64,000 nucleotides of DNA from Clostridia bacterium (lineage in GTDB: Bacteria > Bacillota > Clostridia > Oscillospirales > Acutalibacteraceae), in the NCBI GenBank assembly GCA_017516485.1, contig JAFXCH010000061.1, positions 1 through 64,000 of the forward strand, in the 5' to 3' direction. The position numbers and the translations under genes are program-made. Positions 59,591 through 64,000 of this stretch are shown here, piece after piece. The notes below the pieces were generated by a model. That model saw only the letters and a list, made by a program, of their open reading frames with translations, was not told where the DNA came from and did not search any database. Positions within the stretch are counted from its first letter, which is position 1. Every line of letters starts with the position of its first letter.

Positions 59591-60259
59591 ATGAACTCAA
59601 TTAAAAAGTATGTTGCAGAGTTTATCGGTACATTCGTGCTTGTGCTCTTTGCTTGCGGTACTGCAGCAGTAAGCGGTTGTGCAACAAATGACAAAAACAT
59701 CAGCTATTTTATTACGGCACTTGCTTTCGGCCTTGTGATTGTGGCTATGGCTTACTCAATCGGTAACGTTTCCGGTTGTCACATCAACCCTGCAGTTTCA
59801 ATCGCAATGCTTGTCAGCGGTAAGCTCGGCATCAAGGATTTTATCGGCTACATTGTTGCTCAGTTTGCCGGTGCAATTGCAGGCGCAGCTGCTCTTATGG
59901 GTATCATCGGTAAGGATTACGGCCTTGGTGCAAACGGTTTGTTTGAGGGCAGTGCAGGCAAGTCTTTCCTTGTTGAGGTTATTCTTACTTTCGTGTTTGT
60001 AATCGCAATTCTCGGTGTTACATCAAAGGTTGAGAACGGTGCGGTTGCAGGTATCGTTATCGGTCTTACTCTTACACTCGTTCACATCTTCGGTATCCAT
60101 TTCACAGGTACTTCCGTAAACCCTGCAAGAAGCTTCGGACCTGCTCTTCTTCTTGGCGGCGACGCACTCTCCTGCGTATGGGTGTTTATCGCAGCTCCTC
60201 TTGTAGGCGGTGTGCTTGCAGCACTTGTTTACAAATTTCTTGATTCAAAGAAAGCATAA
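59591..60259 (+). CDS. Aquaporin (MIP family, AqpZ-like)
   Basis: This 222-aa, six-segment channel carries both NPA boxes: HINPAVS (66-68) and SVNPARS (177-179) with the selectivity-filter Arg180. His164 in LVHIFG matches the histidine of water-type filters, so it is more AqpZ-like than glycerol-facilitator-like. ATG 59591 follows GGAGG. Own promoter and terminator. Confidence 0.94.
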   Translation: MNSIKKYVAEFIGTFVLVLFACGTAAVSGCATNDKNISYFITALAFGLVIVAMAYSIGNVSGCHINPAVSIAMLVSGKLGIKDFIGYIVAQFAGAIAGAAALMGIIGKDYGLGANGLFEGSAGKSFLVEVILTFVFVIAILGVTSKVENGAVAGIVIGLTLTLVHIFGIHFTGTSVNPARSFGPALLLGGDALSCVWVFIAAPLVGGVLAALVYKFLDSKKA

Positions 60260-60279
60260 ATCAGGCTTATAAAGAATTA

Positions 60280-60316
60280 AACAGGCAATCGACTAAGGTC
60301 GGTTGCCTGTTTTTTC
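60280..60316 (+). terminator. Terminator after the aquaporin gene
   Basis: AACAGGCAATCGAC (60280-60293) pairs with GTCGGTTGCCTGTT (60298-60311), then TTTTC. Confidence 0.88.
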
Positions 60317-60326
60317 TTGCTTTGTT

Positions 60327-61691
60327 TTACGGTTTCCAGATGAACCAGAGGAGAGTATAGCCTGTAATAACTGCAGCAAGTGTGAACGGTACGCCGTATT
60401 TCATAAATGTTTTAGCTTTGACTTCGTAACCTTCTTTACGCAGAATACCGATACCTGCAATATTTGCACTTGCACCGATGGGTGTGAGGTTACCGCCGAG
60501 GGTTGCACCGCAGAGCAGACCGTAGTAGAGCAGAGTAGGCTCAATGCCGATGTCGCCTGCAATTACGGGTACAATTGAGAGCATAGTTGCAGTGTAGGGA
60601 ATATTGTCGATAACTGCTGAGAGAAGGACAGACATCCATACGATAATAGTGAAAATAAGGAAGGGTGAGCCTGCACCAAGCTTTGCTATAGCCTGACCGA
60701 TAACATCGATAACGCCTGCATTCTTGATACCGCCGATTACAACGAAGAGACCTGTGAGCAGTACAATTGTATAGTAGTCAATTTCCTTGAATGCGTTTTT
60801 GACGATGTTTTTGTTCTTTTTGATCAAAAGCTCACGGATAACACCAACGAGAAAGAAGCCGATACAGATGATACCGTTTGTGATTTCCGGCTTGTAGAAT
60901 CCGCCGTCTGCGTTGTCTTTGTAAGGGATAAACGATACGGCTATAAGAGCAATAACCGTACCTGCAAGGAGGAAAGTCGGAAATTTGTCTTCAACCTTTG
61001 TGCGTGTGTTAATTTCAATCTTTTTCTTTTCCTTGCGGAACATAAACAGTATTATAAAGGCGCTGACAACTGCACCTGCTTCAACAACCCAGAACATACC
61101 GGGCTTGCCTCTGTCGATAAAGAAGTCAGAAAAATCAAGGTCAGCTTCCTTAGCGAGCAGTATTGATGTTGTATCGCCGACGAGTGTAGCCGCACCCTGA
61201 AGGTTGGATGAAACTGCAATACATATAATTGACGGTACGGGTGAAATATTTATCTTCTTACAGAAAGCAAGAGCGACAGGTGCAATCATAATAACGGTTG
61301 CGACATTATCGACAAATGCAGAAACTATACCTGCAAACAGTGAGAGCGAAACAATAATCCACTTTACATTAGGCATCTTTGATATAAGAATGTCTGACAT
61401 AAGTTGCGGCATTTTGGACTCGATGAAGAGATAGACAGTGCCCATAGTGCCGGCAATCATCATAATTACGTTCCAGTCAATTTCACTCAATGCCGGTAAA
61501 AAACCGTAACTGAACATTTCTCCGCCGCCGAGTGAAAAGAAATCCGAACCCGAGAACTGAGCCGTTAAGCCGAGGATGACAAAAATTATTGCCGATGTGA
61601 CCGTAATGTAAGGTCTGAACTTTTGTGAAACGAGCATCAGTACGTATGTAATTGCGAATATTACCAATGCCGTTATGGTGATAGGTGCCAT
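60327..61691 (-). CDS. SLC13/ArsB/NhaD-type anion or ion permease
   Basis: This 454-aa protein with eleven or twelve hydrophobic segments fits the ion-transporter superfamily of ArsB, NhaD and SLC13. The two hairpin motifs are visible: SAFVDNVATVIMIAPVALA in the first half and SAVIDNIPYTATMLSIVPV in the second, followed by GATLGGNLTPIGASANI. Substrates in this group include citrate, dicarboxylates, arsenite and Na+/H+. No arsR or citrate genes are adjacent, so the substrate is open. A long leader with a palindromic promoter and terminator-like hairpin lies upstream. Confidence 0.9.
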   Translation of the reverse strand: MAPITITALVIFAITYVLMLVSQKFRPYITVTSAIIFVILGLTAQFSGSDFFSLGGGEMFSYGFLPALSEIDWNVIMMIAGTMGTVYLFIESKMPQLMSDILISKMPNVKWIIVSLSLFAGIVSAFVDNVATVIMIAPVALAFCKKINISPVPSIICIAVSSNLQGAATLVGDTTSILLAKEADLDFSDFFIDRGKPGMFWVVEAGAVVSAFIILFMFRKEKKKIEINTRTKVEDKFPTFLLAGTVIALIAVSFIPYKDNADGGFYKPEITNGIICIGFFLVGVIRELLIKKNKNIVKNAFKEIDYYTIVLLTGLFVVIGGIKNAGVIDVIGQAIAKLGAGSPFLIFTIIVWMSVLLSAVIDNIPYTATMLSIVPVIAGDIGIEPTLLYYGLLCGATLGGNLTPIGASANIAGIGILRKEGYEVKAKTFMKYGVPFTLAAVITGYTLLWFIWKP

Positions 61692-61725
61692 AATTACCTC
61701 CGTAATTCAGAGTCACGAAATCAAA

Positions 61726-61758
61726 TTAAAAAGCAGAACCTGAAAAACAGATTCTGCC
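61726..61758 (-). terminator. Attenuator-like hairpin in the permease leader
   Basis: On the minus strand GCAGAATCTG pairs with CAGGTTCTGC (one G-T), followed by TTTTTAATT, about 35 bases before the permease start. A second -10-like TATAAT directly precedes it. Confidence 0.65.
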
Positions 61759-61861
61759 ATTATAACCGGAAAAATATATTCATCCAATTACAATACAAAA
61801 ACAAATAGAATGTATAAACACTCTATGACAGACTCCACCACTCATTTTTGATTGTGTTGTC

Positions 61862-61890
61862 ATTATACTCCCCGAGTATAGACTTGTCAA
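61862..61890 (-). promoter_or_regulatory. Permease promoter with a palindrome filling the spacer
   Basis: TTGACA (61890-61885), spacer 17, TATAAT (61867-61862) on the minus strand. The spacer and -10 edge contain TATACTCGGGGAGTATA, a 7-3-7 perfect palindrome, in a place where spacer-binding regulators such as MerR-type proteins bind. Confidence 0.8.
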
Positions 61891-61958
61891 CTTAAATTTT
61901 TGCTGTTAACTGAAATGTGACGAAAAATGTACCGGTAGAATTTCTCTGCTAAATTATT

Positions 61959-62010
61959 CTGTCATCCTGAGTGAAACGGGTTAAGATTCTTCGCTATGCT
62001 CAGAATGACA
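61959..62010. repeat. TGTCATCCTGA palindromic repeat
   Basis: TGTCATCCTGAGTGAA at the left and GCTCAGAATGACA at the right, with AAGATTCTTCG between. Same family as the repeats at 23017 and 32494-33051. Confidence 0.7.
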
Positions 62011-62115
62011 TTGGTAAATAATTGCGAATTGCATATTTTACATTGCAAACTATAAAAACATCGACCTTAGTCCCGAAAATAGGACTGAAACTGCAATTTT
62101 TTTCGAACATTTGTA

Positions 62116-62143
62116 TTGACTTGTTCGAAAAACGTGCTATAAT
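62116..62143 (+). promoter_or_regulatory. Promoter of the 98-aa membrane protein gene
   Basis: TTGACT (62116-62121), spacer 16, TATAAT (62138-62143). Confidence 0.75.
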
Positions 62144-62155
62144 CGTAGTTGTAAA

Positions 62156-62167
62156 GAACAAACGTTC
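62156..62167. promoter_or_regulatory. LexA (DinR) box candidate
   Basis: GAACAAACGTTC fits the Firmicute LexA core GAAC-RNRY-GTTC at every position and lies 13 bases after the -10 box, where bound LexA would block transcription. A degraded site (CGAACATTTGTATT, 62104) and other GAAC/GTTC halves flank it. Confidence 0.65.
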
Positions 62168-62216
62168 ACGAAATGTTCGGCGAAAAATCACGTCAGCAAA
62201 GAAAGGAAGTTTAAAT

Positions 62217-62513
62217 ATGTTTGGATTACAGATAGTTTTTGGTGTGTTCGCTCTTACAGCCGTCCTTGCCGGTATATGGTATGAGGATAAGATTATCGCT
62301 TTTGAAGACAGAGTATGGGATTTCGTTGCGGACAGAATAGGTTATATTGCCGCACGCATCGTTATTACTTTCAGAAGGAAGAAGGTTGCAAAGCTCCGTG
62401 CTCAGCGTAATGCACGTGCAAACGAAATTGCAGCAGCAAGACGCAGCAGACTTCATATTGTCAAAGACAATACATCTGCAGAAAGCAGAGCAACCGACAA
62501 GTATATTGCATAA
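62217..62513 (+). CDS. Small membrane protein (98 aa), probably SOS-regulated
   Basis: This 98-aa protein has an N-terminal membrane segment (about 3-22, GLQIVFGVFALTAVLAGIWY), an acidic-then-amphipathic stretch (about 23-55) and a strongly basic cytosolic tail with RRKKVAKLRAQRNARA. ATG 62217 follows AAAGGAAG. The reading from 62022 crosses the promoter and LexA site and is rejected. No LysM domain, so it is not YneA, yet small single-pass proteins are a recurring type of SOS cell-division inhibitor. Function is unknown; SOS control is inferred from the LexA box. Confidence 0.7.
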   Translation: MFGLQIVFGVFALTAVLAGIWYEDKIIAFEDRVWDFVADRIGYIAARIVITFRRKKVAKLRAQRNARANEIAAARRSRLHIVKDNTSAESRATDKYIA

Positions 62514-62550
62514 AAGGACAATTATCTCATTTCCCACCCCATTCCTGATG

Positions 62551-62586
62551 CAGGCGTAACGGCTTAAAAGTCGTTACGCCTGTTTC
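62551..62586 (+). terminator. Terminator after the 98-aa protein gene
   Basis: AGGCGTAACG pairs with CGTTACGCCT around a ten-base loop, then GTTTCCCTTTT. Confidence 0.75.
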
Positions 62587-62675
62587 CCTTTTACTTGACA
62601 TATAAGTTGTATTAGTATATTATTTATTAATAATGGGTTAAAATTATCATTAACACCGAGTGAGGTATTAAAGCT

Positions 62676-62933
62676 ATGACTTTTTCATACAAAACAATGG
62701 GCACTTGCTCACAGTTAATCAACATTACGGTTGAGGGCTATACAATCGAAGAAGTAAAATTTATGGGCGGCTGTGCAGGTAACCTTAAAGGTATCGCCGC
62801 ACTTGTCAAGGGTATGCATATTGACGATGCTATAGCAAAGCTTTCCGGTATTACCTGCGGTTTTAAGCCGACTTCCTGTCCCGACCAGCTCGCAAGAGCA
62901 CTCAAGGCTTATAAAGAGCAGAATAATCTTTGA
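62676..62933 (+). CDS. TSCPD domain protein (TIGR03905 type)
   Basis: This 85-aa protein consists of the TSCPD domain: MGTCSQLINITVEGYTIEEV, FMGGCAGNLKGIAALVKG and the name-giving TSCPDQLARAL near the end. The domain also occurs at the C-terminus of class-II ribonucleotide reductases, and free-standing copies are common in anaerobes. Cysteines at CS, GGC, CG and SCP suggest metal or redox use. Function unproven. It precedes darA by 19 bp. Confidence 0.94.
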   Translation: MTFSYKTMGTCSQLINITVEGYTIEEVKFMGGCAGNLKGIAALVKGMHIDDAIAKLSGITCGFKPTSCPDQLARALKAYKEQNNL

Positions 62934-62952
62934 TTTTTAAGGAGCGGATAAT

Positions 62953-63279
62953 ATGAGCATGAAGCTTGTAATCGCAATTGTTCACAGTGACGATGCCAAT
63001 GCTGTGTTGAATGAAATATCACGCTCGGGTTACAGTGCAACTAAGCTCTCTACCACGGGCGGATTTATGCGTGCCGGAAATACAACCCTGCTTATCGGTG
63101 TTGAAGAAGAGCAGGTTGACGATGTAATAGCACTTATAGGTAAAAAAGCTCACAGCCACAAGCAGGTTGTGACTTCCCCTTCAAAGAGTGAAGGCTCGGT
63201 TGCTTCAATGCCGTTTGAGGTAAAGGTCGGCGGCGCAACTGTTTTTGTTGTAGATGTAGATAAATTTGTAAAGCTGTAA
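62953..63279 (+). CDS. darA: Cyclic-di-AMP receptor DarA (PstA, PII-like)
   Basis: This 108-aa PII-like trimer-forming protein binds c-di-AMP and relays the level of this osmotic and wall-stress signal. MKLVIAIVHSDDANAVLNEI, the nucleotide loop KLSTTGGFMRAGNTTLLIG and the late ATVFVVDVDKF are diagnostic. ATG 62953 follows AAGGAG. It is upstream of holB, as in the conserved yaaQ-holB order of Bacillus. Confidence 0.96.
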   Translation: MSMKLVIAIVHSDDANAVLNEISRSGYSATKLSTTGGFMRAGNTTLLIGVEEEQVDDVIALIGKKAHSHKQVVTSPSKSEGSVASMPFEVKVGGATVFVVDVDKFVKL

Positions 63280-63290
63280 GGGACTGACAG

Positions 63291-64000
63291 ATGAATTTTC
63301 AGGGTCTTGAAATAAATAAGGATTTGCAGAGTCTGCTCAGCACTGCGGCAGATGCCGACAGGTTGCCCCACGCAATAATTCTTGAAGGCGGCAACGAAAA
63401 GGAGAGACTTGAGCTTGCACGTCTTATCAGCCGTACTCACGTTTGCTCGGGTGCAGGCGAAAAGCCGTGCGGTATATGCCCCGATTGTGTAAAAGCAGGC
63501 AAGGGTTTTCACCCCGATATATCCGAATCACTTGCTTCGCAGGACGATGCGGCACCGCTTAAGGTTGATGCCGTGCGTACAATACGCAGTAATGCTTTCG
63601 TTTTTCCGAATGAAGCAAAACGCCGCGTATTTCTGCTTCACAATATGCAGTATGCTAACGAGCAGGCACAGAATGCACTGCTTAAAATACTCGAGGAGCC
63701 GCCTGAGTACGTACGCTTTGTGCTTACTCTCCCGAATGCATCCGTGCTGCTTGAAACAATAATTTCGCGTGCGGCTGTTTACAGCCTCGGTCAGCAGCTG
63801 AGCGATTCGCTCAATAAGAAGCACGAGGATGCCTGCGAAAAGGCAAGGCTTGTAACTGCAGCACTCATTTCTCCGAATGAGTTTGACCTGATGAGCGAAA
63901 CGGGTATATTCGAGCGTGACCAGGAGCTTCTTGTGCTCACTCTCGCACAGCTCAGGCTTGTATTCAGAGACGCCGTTGCACGCAAGCAGAGTTCGTCTGC
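63291..64000 (+). CDS. holB: DNA polymerase III delta' subunit (partial, cut at right edge)
   Basis: 236 codons are present and the frame is open at the window end. The product is the delta' clamp-loader subunit, which helps load the sliding clamp. Zinc-module cysteines appear as HVCSGAGEKPCGICPDC. The region FVFPNEAKRRVFLLHNMQYA and the signature QNALLKILEEPPEYVRFVL are diagnostic; the P-loop is degenerate (LEGGNEKERL), as expected for delta'. ATG 63291 is 11 bases after the darA stop. Confidence 0.95.
   Translation, partial: MNFQGLEINKDLQSLLSTAADADRLPHAIILEGGNEKERLELARLISRTHVCSGAGEKPCGICPDCVKAGKGFHPDISESLASQDDAAPLKVDAVRTIRSNAFVFPNEAKRRVFLLHNMQYANEQAQNALLKILEEPPEYVRFVLTLPNASVLLETIISRAAVYSLGQQLSDSLNKKHEDACEKARLVTAALISPNEFDLMSETGIFERDQELLVLTLAQLRLVFRDAVARKQSSS

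Noticed and set aside
33086-61691. Bacteroidetes-type polysaccharide utilisation locus
   Set aside because: No SusC/SusD-like genes, promoters and RBSs are Firmicute type, and uptake is by GPH symporters.
62022-62216. N-terminal extension of the 98-aa membrane protein
   Set aside because: The extension reads through the promoter and LexA box, while ATG 62217 has its own RBS.

Overview
The window looks like a chromosomal piece of an anaerobic, spore-forming gut Firmicute, most likely a Clostridia/Oscillospirales (Ruminococcaceae-type) genome. Reasons: strong AGGAGG ribosome sites, many consensus TTGACA-17-TATAAT promoters, SpoVAD, meso-diaminopimelate dehydrogenase, the c-di-AMP receptor DarA next to holB, the Asp23-FakA-RecG block, ThiT behind a TPP riboswitch, a dockerin-like secreted subtilase and a large set of glycoside hydrolases. 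There is no phage, integrase or plasmid signature. Mobile DNA is limited to small palindromic repeats and one GIY-YIG cassette.

1-3080 (minus): an operon of an SCP2-like protein, a class-III aminotransferase and a split transketolase that runs off the left edge. 3213-5886: luxS, then an M23/LysM/G5 cell-wall hydrolase. 5891-6200: the first copy of a TIR-bounded element lying inside a terminator hairpin. 6199-18387: rarA (minus), cysK (plus), then a minus-strand block recG-fakA-asp23-SBP-ymdB-subtilase. 18517-22858: an old-yellow-enzyme flavoprotein, a 42-aa ORF and the two aconitase X subunits. 22860-23760: a repeat-rich gap holding a 44-aa ORF behind a consensus promoter and TTGTGCA palindromes.

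23774-33090: a COG2509 flavoprotein, an unknown 309-aa protein, thiT with its TPP riboswitch, tRNA-Gly(GCC), a secreted lipase-like hydrolase, a WG-like lipoprotein, an ABC ATPase, a lipoprotein cyclophilin and the GIY-YIG cassette. 33086-45335 (minus): a glycan/hexuronate locus. GH2, UxuA, UxuB, KDPG aldolase and KDG kinase form one operon that takes a uronic-acid sugar to pyruvate and glyceraldehyde-3-phosphate. Downstream lie GH78 and GH16, a DUF5058 membrane pair and a Gfo/Idh dehydrogenase. 45376-61890: AlkD, PnuC, two metallophosphoesterases, two more GH16 proteins, two GPH-type sugar symporters, a Zn-ribbon/Big-2 membrane pair, YjbR, SpoVAD, Ddh, an aquaporin and an SLC13/ArsB-like permease. 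61900-64000: a putatively LexA-controlled 98-aa membrane protein, a TSCPD protein, DarA and the start of holB.

The most unusual content is non-coding. Two 267-274 bp elements share 30-bp terminal inverted repeats and each sits in the loop of a different intrinsic terminator. Their internal hairpin differs between copies by five compensatory base-pair changes. Two intergenic arrays alternate a fixed hinge word (AAATCAT or GTGAAGT) with different micro-hairpins. A GIY-YIG nuclease gene sits among TGTCATYCTGA palindromes and is bounded by 42-bp perfect direct repeats. Calls rest on reading the sequence and family knowledge; no database search was run.
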